Shown here piece by piece: positions 1 to 5,084 of a stretch of 5,084 nucleotides of DNA. Location: assembly GCA_023132505.1 (NCBI GenBank), contig JAGLYE010000148.1, positions 1-5,084 on the forward strand, read 5' to 3'. Within the stretch, counting starts at the first letter, position 1. The number at the start of each line of letters is the position of its first letter. Source of the stretch: Bacteroidales bacterium (lineage in GTDB: Bacteria > Bacteroidota > Bacteroidia > Bacteroidales > B18-G4). A model generated the notes under the pieces. It was not told where the DNA came from and did no database searches. It saw only the letters and a program-made list of their open reading frames with translations. The translations under genes and the position numbers were made by a program.

Positions 1-719
1 GCTAACATGCCCTGCTCGTATGGGATGGGCATAATGTCTTTCTTGCTAAAGGTATATATCATTTTTCCGTCTTTCAGCCAAACAGATGATTGAAGCTCAC
101 CATTATACACATCATATTGTACAAGTTTACCTTTGGGAACGGCAGTACGGTATACTTTTTCCATAACAGGGTCTCTACTCCAGAACTCAATGATATCGTA
201 AAAATGGCCGCGCATAGGTGGAATATATTTATCATCCTCATCACCCTGAAGCAGGGCGTAAGTGAATCCTTTTCTGAATAAGAATACCTCAACGGCATCA
301 CCGGGTTCAAGCCTTCCCACCTCGATCATCTTTTCCCTGGCACCCCAGTAAATAGCTCTTGCCGGGGCAGGATAATCCATTACCGTGCTTATATCAAGTT
401 CTCTGGTTTCCCCAGACTTCTTATAGATTAACACTTTCCTGATCTCTACGTAGGCAGATAAAGGATCATAGCCATACGTAATGGTGCTCAGGTCGAGCGC
501 CCCTTTACTGTTAAGCACTTTATACAAGCGGTGCGTATAAACAAAGGTCAGCCCTGTTTCCTTCACATCGGAAAATGTACTGTCGAAAACGATGAGTTTC
601 CCGGCACCGGGATAATCTTTAGCATTGCCGGAATTTTTGATCAGGTCGCTGACCGGATCTGCATGGACCAAAATTGCAAAAAACAATAATACAATCAGTC
701 CAGATATTCTTCTAAGCAT
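1..719 (-). CDS. Exported DUF3857 domain protein, N-terminal part (runs off left edge)
   Basis: The minus-strand frame from the ATG at 719 stays open for 239 complete codons to the window edge, so the gene is cut by the window, not broken. Residues 1-20 form a signal peptide: MLRR, a hydrophobic stretch, then V-H-A with predicted cleavage before D21. Residues about 40-200 resemble the DUF3857 domain of Bacteroidota: an RLYKVLNSKGA segment near residue 64, a following ITYGYDP segment, a K-K-S-G-E turn, and a G-H-F-Y-D-I-I-E-F stretch leading to a V-P-K-G motif. In that family the domain usually precedes a transglutaminase-like core in proteins of roughly 600-700 residues, so the core would lie outside the window. 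Function is unproven; a periplasmic or surface role is inferred. No Shine-Dalgarno precedes the start, which is normal for this phylum. The gene is divergent from the phosphoesterase gene. Confidence 0.85.
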   Translation of the reverse strand, partial: MLRRISGLIVLLFFAILVHADPVSDLIKNSGNAKDYPGAGKLIVFDSTFSDVKETGLTFVYTHRLYKVLNSKGALDLSTITYGYDPLSAYVEIRKVLIYKKSGETRELDISTVMDYPAPARAIYWGAREKMIEVGRLEPGDAVEVFLFRKGFTYALLQGDEDDKYIPPMRGHFYDIIEFWSRDPVMEKVYRTAVPKGKLVQYDVYNGELQSSVWLKDGKMIYTFSKKDIMPIPYEQGML

Positions 720-743
720 AATTGGAAGTATTAATTGAATCGG

Positions 744-751
744 TAAATTTA
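744..751 (-). promoter_or_regulatory. Weak candidate -7 element for the DUF3857 gene
   Basis: On the minus strand the octamer reads TAAATTTA, one mismatch from the Bacteroidota -7 consensus TAnnTTTG, and lies about 24 bases upstream of the ATG. No TTTG is found about 19 bases further upstream. It is the best match I see for this gene, but the region is AT-rich and the match could be chance. Confidence 0.2.
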
Positions 752-794
752 GCAATTATCTCTTGTCTGCTCATTTAATATCCATGTATTTTTC

Positions 795-802
795 TACTTT
801 TG
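795..802 (+). promoter_or_regulatory. Probable Bacteroidota -7 promoter element for the phosphoesterase gene
   Basis: TACTTTTG matches the consensus TAnnTTTG exactly and lies 31 bases upstream of the ATG at 834, giving a leader of about 25 bases. The -33 box is poor: the nearest candidate is TTTA at 774-777, 17 bases upstream rather than the usual TTTG at about 19. It is the only exact -7 match on the plus strand of this divergent intergenic region. Confidence 0.45.
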
Positions 803-833
803 TAATACTTCATAACTGTTCAAAATCTCTATC

Positions 834-1736
834 ATGAAAAAGACATTCTATTTATTTCTAAGCATTTTTGCAAGTATAACCTTACTGAGTTGCTCTCAAC
901 AGCAAACATCAAGCTGTGAAGAAGAAAGCTTTTCATTTGCGTTTATGACCGATATCCATCTTCAGCCCGAGCTAAATGCCACAGAAGGCTTCAGGGCTGC
1001 CATTACAGAAGTAAATGCCCTGAAACCGGATTTCGTGATTACAGGTGGTGACCTGATCATGGATGCCCTGGGAGTATCCTACGGCCGGGCCGACAGTCTG
1101 TTTGCTTTATATGAAGAAGTATCAAAGGACTTTAATATGCCGGTTTACAATACCCTGGGTAACCATGAGGTATTTGGTATTTATGAGAAAAGTGGTATCA
1201 ATCCTGATCATCCTGAATACAGGTATGGCATGTATGAGAAAAGGCTAGGGAAAACATATTATTCTTTTGATCATAAAGGATGGCATTTCATGATACTCAA
1301 TTCTGTTAAGGAAACTGAAGACCGACGTTATATTGGTATGATTGATGAGAAACAAATGGAGTGGATAAAAGGCGATTTGCTGGAGTTGGATCCTGAAACG
1401 CCTATTGTTATCTCTTCACATATTCCTTTTATTACTGTTTATACACAAATTCTTTACGGCGAATATGCCCCGGAATATCACGGACTCGTAGTTGAAAATG
1501 CCCGGGAAGTCCTGGATATATTTACGGATTATAAGCTCAAGATTGTTCTCCAGGGCCACCTTCATTATCTGGAGGATATTGAAGTTTATGGTACACACTT
1601 TATTACTGTCGGTGCCGTTTCGGGCAGATGGTGGCAGGGTGCCAATCATGATGTGGAAGAAGGATTCCTTATGGTAAGCGTGCATGGGGATGATTTCTGC
1701 CGGGAGTATGTGGATTATGCCTGGGAAGTAAAATAA
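834..1736 (+). CDS. Calcineurin-like metallophosphoesterase lipoprotein
   Basis: This 300-residue protein has the full set of calcineurin-like (Metallophos, PF00149) dinuclear-metal motifs in order: D40-I-H42, G71-G-D73, G109-N-H-E112, S195-H196 and G241-H-L-H244. It should therefore be an active metal-dependent phosphoesterase. The substrate (nucleotide, phosphoprotein, lipid or other) cannot be read from the sequence. The motif spacing is like CpdA-type and secreted Bacteroidota phosphoesterases. Residues 1-20 are a lipoprotein signal ending in the lipobox L-L-S-C20, so the mature protein is probably lipid-anchored at Cys20 facing the periplasm or exported to the outer membrane. Sorting is uncertain: E29-E31 are acidic but no clear surface-export tag follows the cysteine. 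The ATG at 834 is chosen because the signal peptide starts directly from it; there is no Shine-Dalgarno. It is followed after 49 bp by an M14 peptidase gene in the same direction. Confidence 0.93.
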   Translation: MKKTFYLFLSIFASITLLSCSQQQTSSCEEESFSFAFMTDIHLQPELNATEGFRAAITEVNALKPDFVITGGDLIMDALGVSYGRADSLFALYEEVSKDFNMPVYNTLGNHEVFGIYEKSGINPDHPEYRYGMYEKRLGKTYYSFDHKGWHFMILNSVKETEDRRYIGMIDEKQMEWIKGDLLELDPETPIVISSHIPFITVYTQILYGEYAPEYHGLVVENAREVLDIFTDYKLKIVLQGHLHYLEDIEVYGTHFITVGAVSGRWWQGANHDVEEGFLMVSVHGDDFCREYVDYAWEVK

Positions 1737-1770
1737 GGGTTGCCAACCTTATTAAGGTTGGCAACCTTTA
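1734..1770 (+). terminator. Long hairpin in the gap between phosphoesterase and peptidase genes
   Basis: Bases 1738-1751 and 1753-1766 are perfect reverse complements (14 bp around one central T). Pairing extends outward to 1734 and 1770 with one G-U pair, and takes in the phosphoesterase stop codon (1734-1736). Each arm also contains a small internal palindrome of the form GGTTGsCAACC. The structure is a very strong hairpin but is followed by only three Ts, so it may be an inefficient terminator, an attenuator or an RNA-processing or stability element rather than a complete intrinsic terminator. No promoter consensus is visible between it and the next gene at 1786, which suggests at least partial read-through. 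Confidence 0.6.
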
Positions 1771-1785
1771 TGTAAATCATTTAAT

Positions 1786-3573
1786 ATGAAGTACTTAAGT
1801 TCTTTTATTTTTGCTGCCATTATATTTCTATCCCTTTCCGCCCAGAAAACCTCCTGGACCACACTATTTGAGACTTCCAATGGCTTGCAAACTGCCACCT
1901 ATGAAGAGGTGATCAATTATAGCCGGAGACTTGCTGAAGCTTCGCCCCGGGTAACATACGAGGTGATCGGGCTAAGTGCAGGAGGATTTGAGATACCTAT
2001 ATTGATCATCAATAAAACCGGACTATCGACACCTGAAGATGTTCGCGCTTCAGGTGATGTAATCATGTTAATTGAAGGAGGGATCCATCCCGGCGAAGCC
2101 GAAGGAACGGATGCCATACTCATGCTTATGCGTGATATCGTGATCACTAAAGAATTTGAATCATTGCTTGACCATGTGACCTTTATATTTCTGCCCGCTT
2201 TCAATGTGGATGGGCTGAATCGTTTTGGCCCATACAACCGTATTAACCAGAACGGTCCGGAAGAGATGGGATGGCGTGCCAATTCGCAGAACCTTAACCT
2301 CAACAGGGATTTCCTTAAGGCCGATACACCTGAGATGCATGCCTGGCTGAAGATGTTCAATGCCTGGCTCCCAGATTTTTTTATTGATTGCCACACTACC
2401 GATGGTGCAGATTATCAATATGTACTCACTTATGCCATGGAGGTGTTTGGCACCATGGATCCTATGCTCACCCGCTGGCAGAAAAAGGAATTTCTTCCTT
2501 ATGTTCAGGGAAAGATGGATATCTCTAAGCTCCTTATGTTCCCTTATGTAAGTTTCCGCCGTTGGCATGATCCCCAGAGCGGCCTCCGATCGGGGCCGGC
2601 ATCGCCACGCCTGTCGCAAGGCTACACCGCCATTCAGAACAGGCCGGGCTTGCTGATTGAAACGCATATGCTGAAACCCCATAAGGACAGGACAGAAGCT
2701 ACGTACGCATTACTGGTTTATTCAGCCGAATTCCTGAACATGAATCCCGATAAGCTGAAACTGATCCTCAAAGTTGCTGATGCAACAACGGCTAATGTTG
2801 CTTTCCGCGACAGGCCATACCCTATTCGCTGGACCAGGGATAATACTGACAGCGTGATGGTAGAGTTTAAGGGAGTGGAATACGATATCGTTGAAAGTGA
2901 CCTGACCGGGGGTAAATGGTTCCAGTATCATCCCGAAAAACCGCTTACTTATGAATTACCCTGGTTTAACAGGTCTGTTCCCTCTCAGGAAGTTGACCTC
3001 CCTGAAGCCTATATCATTCCACAACAATGGTATGAAGTGATCTATCGTCTGGCTCTTCATGGGGTGGAGGTAAATTACCTTTTGAAAGACACAGATATCT
3101 GGGTTGAACAATACCGCTTTAATAATCCCCGCTGGGGCAGAGGACCTTATGAAGGACGCTTCACCATGAACAACATTGAATACGAAACCTTTCGCGATAC
3201 GGTAAGCTTTCCAAAAGGATCTGCTGTAGTTGACATGAACCAGCGCACGGCTATGGTCATAGCCAACGTCCTTGAGCCAAAAGCTCCCGATTCATATGTT
3301 TACTGGGGCTTCTTCGATGCCATCTTTGAGCAAAAAGAATACTCCGAAACCTATGTAATGGAAACCCTGGCCCGGGAAATGCTCGAAGCCGACCCTGACC
3401 TGAAAGCCGAGTTTGAAAAGAAAAAAGAAAAAGACCCGGAATTCAGTAAATCACAATGGGGCATGCTCAACTGGTTTTATTCCAAAACACCTTATTGGGA
3501 TGAGAAGAAGAACCTGTATCCTGTAGGGAAGATCATTGAGAGGCAGGATGTGGAAGCATTGCTAATGGAATGA
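1786..3573 (+). CDS. Secreted M14-family zinc carboxypeptidase-like protein
   Basis: This 595-residue protein begins with a signal peptide (residues 1-19, hydrophobic core AAIIFLSLSA, likely cleaved before Q20). An M14 metallopeptidase domain covers roughly residues 35-320. The zinc site is complete: H101-P-G-E104 (HxxE) and H203 in D-C-H-T-T. N173-R174 in N-L-N-R-D matches the substrate-carboxylate-binding Asn-Arg of carboxypeptidase A, and E292 in L-L-I-E-T-H matches its general-base Glu. It should remove C-terminal residues from peptides or act on a related amide bond outside the cytoplasm; the substrate is unknown. Residues about 325-595 form a long extra region, rich in Trp, Tyr and Pro, that I do not recognise, ending in a charged segment around 540-555. 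The gene ends in two tandem TGA codons. It is likely co-transcribed, at least partly, with the phosphoesterase 49 bp upstream. No Shine-Dalgarno is present; the leader is AT-rich. Confidence 0.93.
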   Translation: MKYLSSFIFAAIIFLSLSAQKTSWTTLFETSNGLQTATYEEVINYSRRLAEASPRVTYEVIGLSAGGFEIPILIINKTGLSTPEDVRASGDVIMLIEGGIHPGEAEGTDAILMLMRDIVITKEFESLLDHVTFIFLPAFNVDGLNRFGPYNRINQNGPEEMGWRANSQNLNLNRDFLKADTPEMHAWLKMFNAWLPDFFIDCHTTDGADYQYVLTYAMEVFGTMDPMLTRWQKKEFLPYVQGKMDISKLLMFPYVSFRRWHDPQSGLRSGPASPRLSQGYTAIQNRPGLLIETHMLKPHKDRTEATYALLVYSAEFLNMNPDKLKLILKVADATTANVAFRDRPYPIRWTRDNTDSVMVEFKGVEYDIVESDLTGGKWFQYHPEKPLTYELPWFNRSVPSQEVDLPEAYIIPQQWYEVIYRLALHGVEVNYLLKDTDIWVEQYRFNNPRWGRGPYEGRFTMNNIEYETFRDTVSFPKGSAVVDMNQRTAMVIANVLEPKAPDSYVYWGFFDAIFEQKEYSETYVMETLAREMLEADPDLKAEFEKKKEKDPEFSKSQWGMLNWFYSKTPYWDEKKNLYPVGKIIERQDVEALLME

Positions 3574-3643
3574 TGAAATCCTAATGAATAAATCCAAGCG
3601 AAGACTGGTAGTTAAAAGTCAGGAGTTTGTAGTGTAGAATTAA

Positions 3644-3670
3644 TTTGAAATTTAAACCTCAAGTTTCAAA
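3644..3670. terminator. AT-rich hairpin between convergent genes, possible weak terminator
   Basis: TTTGAAATTT (3644-3653) pairs with AAGTTTCAAA (3661-3670) over 10 bp including one G-T pair, with a 7-base loop. On the plus strand it is followed by ATTTT, so it could end transcription from the M14 gene at 3573; its location between two convergent genes fits. The stem has only one G-C pair and the surrounding sequence is low complexity, so the call is tentative. Confidence 0.35.
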
Positions 3671-3680
3671 ATTTTCAATT

Positions 3681-3703
3681 CCCTGTACCTTGTCCCCTGT
3701 ACC
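3681..3703 (+). repeat. Short heptamer tandem repeat (consensus CCYTGTM)
   Basis: Three consecutive 7-base units are in exact phase: CCCTGTA (3681-3687), CCTTGTC (3688-3694) and CCCTGTA (3695-3701), followed by CC. Units 1 and 3 are identical. The array lies just beyond the 3' end of the deacetylase gene. The preceding stretch 3642-3683 can also be cut into 7-base blocks beginning AATTT or ending TCAA, but that extension is much less convincing. Confidence 0.55.
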
Positions 3704-3721
3704 GTTTCAGTCTTCTGAAAC
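3704..3721. repeat. Perfect 7-bp inverted repeat over the deacetylase stop codon
   Basis: GTTTCAG (3704-3710) and CTGAAAC (3715-3721) are exact reverse complements around TCTT. The structure overlaps the last codons and stop of the deacetylase gene. On the minus strand it is followed by GGTACAG and not by a T-tract, so it is not a standard intrinsic terminator; it could protect the mRNA 3' end or be incidental. Confidence 0.35.
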
Positions 3722-4789
3722 TTCCGTATTCACCCAAACATGACTATACCAGCACCATCCTTTGCCATCCTTGGCCGGGGCTGTGATGGTGTATAAGGAA
3801 CGCCGGCCTGTCAATATTTCCCTGGATACGATCTTCATCCTGATAAGATCAGGCCCCTCTTGCATTTCCGTGATGCAATTACGCTCGCCATTCACGAAAC
3901 ACTGCAGGTATTCCGCATCAATGCTGTTGCTTTTTAAAGTGATCTCTATAAGTGGTGGGTTTTGCTGCATGACTATCTGCTCAGGTTTCTTGCTGATCAC
4001 CTCTATGGGATTCATCTGCGATTTTTGGATGAAGCCCTTAAGTGTGGCAAACGGACCCCCCATGGGGAAACGGGGGATCTCAAACAGATTCGATCCCTGG
4101 TAAAGGACACCGGAATACTGAGCTGCAGCAGATGTAAATCCGGCTTCTTTCAGCACCTCTTCCAGTACATCATCATATTCACCATATGGATATGAATAAA
4201 GTACAGGTGTAAACCCAAGGCTATCGTTGAAATAGTCTTGTGCGGTAACCAGGTCTGAAATGAACAGACTTTTTCTCTCTTCAGTATTGGAAATATCCAG
4301 AAAATGCCCATGGCTGTGTGAATGGTTGCCAATCTCCATCCCCCTTTGCCGGACTTCAAGCAGCTGTTGCCATGTCAGATAATCCGCACCACCAACATTT
4401 GCAGTATTTATGTAAAAGGTGGCCGGATAACCGAATTCTTCCAGAATGGGCAGCCCATTCTCATAAAAGGAACGATACCCGTCATCTATTGTCAGTACTA
4501 CGGTTCTGGGAGGAACGATGTCGCCGTTGCGAATGGCATTAACAGCCATCCCCATAGTCCAGACAGTAAAATTGTTCTGTTTCAGATATGCAAGCTGCTC
4601 CCTGAATACCTCAGTCCGAATATTTGTGGAAGGGTATCGTTCATCACCAAAGCGATGATATACAAAGCAAACAATCTGGCTTTTGTGATTGGCGGCCTTA
4701 AGAGGGAAAGGGGTTGCCAATGATAGCAACAACATTGCAAGCACATATGCTGCAATAACATAACATGTGTTATGCCGGCCTCTGACCAT
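3707..4789 (-). CDS. Secreted polysaccharide deacetylase (CE4 / NodB homology)
   Basis: This 360-residue protein has an N-terminal signal peptide or anchor: basic MVRGRH, hydrophobic core about residues 11-28, possible cleavage near A32. A CE4 deacetylase domain spans roughly 38-260. Visible motifs are the IcaB/PgaB-like segment V43-Y-H-R46; motif 1 T100-I-D-D-G104, with D102 the expected catalytic base and D103 a metal ligand; motif 2 H156-S-H-S-H160, giving two metal-binding histidines; and motif 3 S199-Y-P-Y-G203, where the Arg usual in peptidoglycan deacetylases is replaced by Ser, as in looser family members. It should remove N-acetyl groups from a cell-wall or extracellular glycan; which one is unknown. 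Residues about 262-360 form an extra, probably beta-rich domain with Cys297 and Cys305 that I do not recognise. The ATG at 4789 is preferred over Met19 because only it gives a complete basic-hydrophobic signal. The gene stands alone, behind its own consensus promoter. Confidence 0.92.
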   Translation of the reverse strand: MVRGRHNTCYVIAAYVLAMLLLSLATPFPLKAANHKSQIVCFVYHRFGDERYPSTNIRTEVFREQLAYLKQNNFTVWTMGMAVNAIRNGDIVPPRTVVLTIDDGYRSFYENGLPILEEFGYPATFYINTANVGGADYLTWQQLLEVRQRGMEIGNHSHSHGHFLDISNTEERKSLFISDLVTAQDYFNDSLGFTPVLYSYPYGEYDDVLEEVLKEAGFTSAAAQYSGVLYQGSNLFEIPRFPMGGPFATLKGFIQKSQMNPIEVISKKPEQIVMQQNPPLIEITLKSNSIDAEYLQCFVNGERNCITEMQEGPDLIRMKIVSREILTGRRSLYTITAPAKDGKGWCWYSHVWVNTEVSED

Positions 4790-4834
4790 ATTGCTTTTTG
4801 TGTGGTTATAAGCCTCTACTCAAGGCCTTTCTCC

Positions 4835-4865
4835 CAAAGATAGAAATAAATGGGCTCTGTTCAAA
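4835..4865 (-). promoter_or_regulatory. Bacteroidota consensus promoter for the deacetylase gene
   Basis: Read on the minus strand, TTTG (4865-4862) is followed after exactly 19 bases by TATCTTTG (4842-4835). This matches both the -33 (TTTG) and -7 (TAnnTTTG) boxes of the primary sigma factor of Bacteroides and its relatives, at the typical spacing. Transcription would start around 4828-4832, leaving a leader of about 40 bases before the ATG at 4789. That leader contains an A-rich stretch and no Shine-Dalgarno, as is usual in this phylum. Confidence 0.75.
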
Positions 4866-4881
4866 ACGAATTTAGTAATTT

Positions 4882-4917
4882 TACATTTGCACTATAAAAT
4901 GTTTACTTATAGGTTTA
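4882..4917 (+). promoter_or_regulatory. Candidate promoter for the right-edge gene
   Basis: Two overlapping readings are possible on the plus strand. TACATTTG at 4882-4889 is an exact TAnnTTTG -7 match but lacks a TTTG 19 bases upstream. Alternatively TTTG at 4886-4889 could be a -33 box followed after 20 bases by TAGGTTTA (4910-4917), one mismatch from the -7 consensus. Either would produce a leader of more than 100 bases containing the heptamer repeat array. The two readings are mutually exclusive. Confidence 0.3.
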
Positions 4918-4955
4918 AGGATTGAAAACACCTTAATGAAATTTAAAGATAGTTT

Positions 4956-5014
4956 CTGGTTGCTGGTCACTGGCTGCCAGTAACCAGAAGCCAGTAACCA
5001 GTAACCAGTAACAG
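4956..5014 (+). repeat. Heptamer array that inverts midway (3 x CTGGnnn, 5 x CCAGnnn)
   Basis: Three 7-base units CTGGTTG, CTGGTCA and CTGGCTG (4956-4976) are followed with no phase break by CCAGTAA, CCAGAAG and three more CCAGTAA (4977-5011), then a partial CAG. Because CTGG and CCAG are reverse complements, the block folds back on itself. Bases 4956-4973 pair with 4977-4994 around a 3-base CTG loop, with two mismatches and one G-T pair. The array is intergenic and ends about 20 bases before the start of the right-edge gene. It resembles the heptanucleotide short tandem repeats described between genes in several phyla; a role is not known. Confidence 0.8.
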
Positions 5015-5033
5015 AATATAAAAACCTGTGACT

Positions 5034-5084
5034 ATGGCAAAGAAAGAAATCACTATTTTAAGGAAACAAATAGAGCGCCTCAAC
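5034..5084 (+). CDS. Start of an unrecognised gene, cut by right edge
   Basis: An open frame starts at ATG 5034 and continues 17 codons to the window end, reading MAKKEITILRKQIERLN. An in-frame TAA at 5019-5021 limits the upstream start; GTG at 5028 is a less likely alternative. The visible residues are strongly charged with leucine and isoleucine spaced as in an amphipathic helix or coiled coil, and there is no signal peptide, so a cytoplasmic protein is likely. The leader is A-rich without a Shine-Dalgarno, like the other genes here. There is too little sequence to name a family, and a chance open frame cannot be excluded. Confidence 0.55.
   Translation, partial: MAKKEITILRKQIERLN

Noticed and set aside
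74..310. Short open frames of 63 and 78 codons on both strands near the left end
   Set aside because: They overlap the long continuous DUF3857 frame (1-719, minus), which has a signal peptide and family-like sequence and therefore accounts for the region.
816..825. Decamer CTGTTCAAAA shared with 4857-4866, both near promoters
   Set aside because: Ten-base matches are expected several times by chance in 5 kb, and the relative position to promoter boxes and strand differs between the copies.
720..833. Small RNA or riboswitch in the divergent intergenic region
   Set aside because: The 114 bp is AT-rich with promoter-like elements only; no stable conserved-looking fold or terminator is present.
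1917..2682. Two overlapping minus-strand open frames (159 and 173 codons) opposite the M14 gene
   Set aside because: They lie wholly antisense to a peptidase with intact catalytic motifs, have no recognisable domain or signal, and are explained by the codon pattern of the real gene.
4318..4723. Plus-strand open frames of 74 and 133 codons opposite the deacetylase gene
   Set aside because: Antisense shadows of the CE4 coding sequence; their composition is not protein-like and no promoter or family match is visible.
4956..5014. CRISPR array or attachment site
   Set aside because: The 7-base contiguous units have no spacers and no cas gene is nearby; no integrase or duplicated att-like core is visible.

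Overview
The window looks like an ordinary chromosomal stretch from a member of the Bacteroidota, probably an environmental Bacteroidales- or Marinilabiliales-like organism (the order is inference). Start codons lack Shine-Dalgarno sequences and sit in A/T-rich leaders. At least one exact Bacteroides-type promoter (TTTG-N19-TAnnTTTG) is present. Signal peptides end in A-Q or a lipobox, and the protein families (DUF3857, secreted M14 peptidase, secreted CE4 deacetylase) are common in this phylum.

Layout, left to right. Positions 1-719 (minus) hold the N-terminal 239 residues of an exported DUF3857 protein that runs off the left edge. A 114-bp divergent intergenic region (720-833) carries a probable promoter for the rightward genes. 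A metallophosphoesterase lipoprotein (834-1736, plus) and a secreted M14 zinc carboxypeptidase-like protein (1786-3573, plus) follow. They are 49 bp apart, with a long near-perfect hairpin in the gap. A 133-bp convergent intergenic region (3574-3706) contains an AT-rich hairpin and a small heptamer repeat. A secreted CE4 polysaccharide deacetylase (3707-4789, minus) comes next, driven by the best promoter in the window (4835-4865). The last 244-bp intergenic region holds an unusual mirror-arranged array of heptamers (4956-5014). The first 17 codons of a rightward gene (5034-5084) start just before the right edge.

All four large proteins carry export signals, so the window is rich in envelope and periplasmic functions: phosphoester hydrolysis, peptide trimming and glycan deacetylation. 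I see no evidence that they form one pathway. The phosphoesterase and carboxypeptidase may be co-transcribed, while the flanking genes are separate units.

I did not find a convincing undescribed system. There is no CRISPR array, RNA gene, transposase or toxin-antitoxin pair. The most unusual non-coding signal is the pair of intergenic 7-nt-phased repeats, one of which switches orientation in the middle and can fold into a hairpin in the leader of the right-edge gene.
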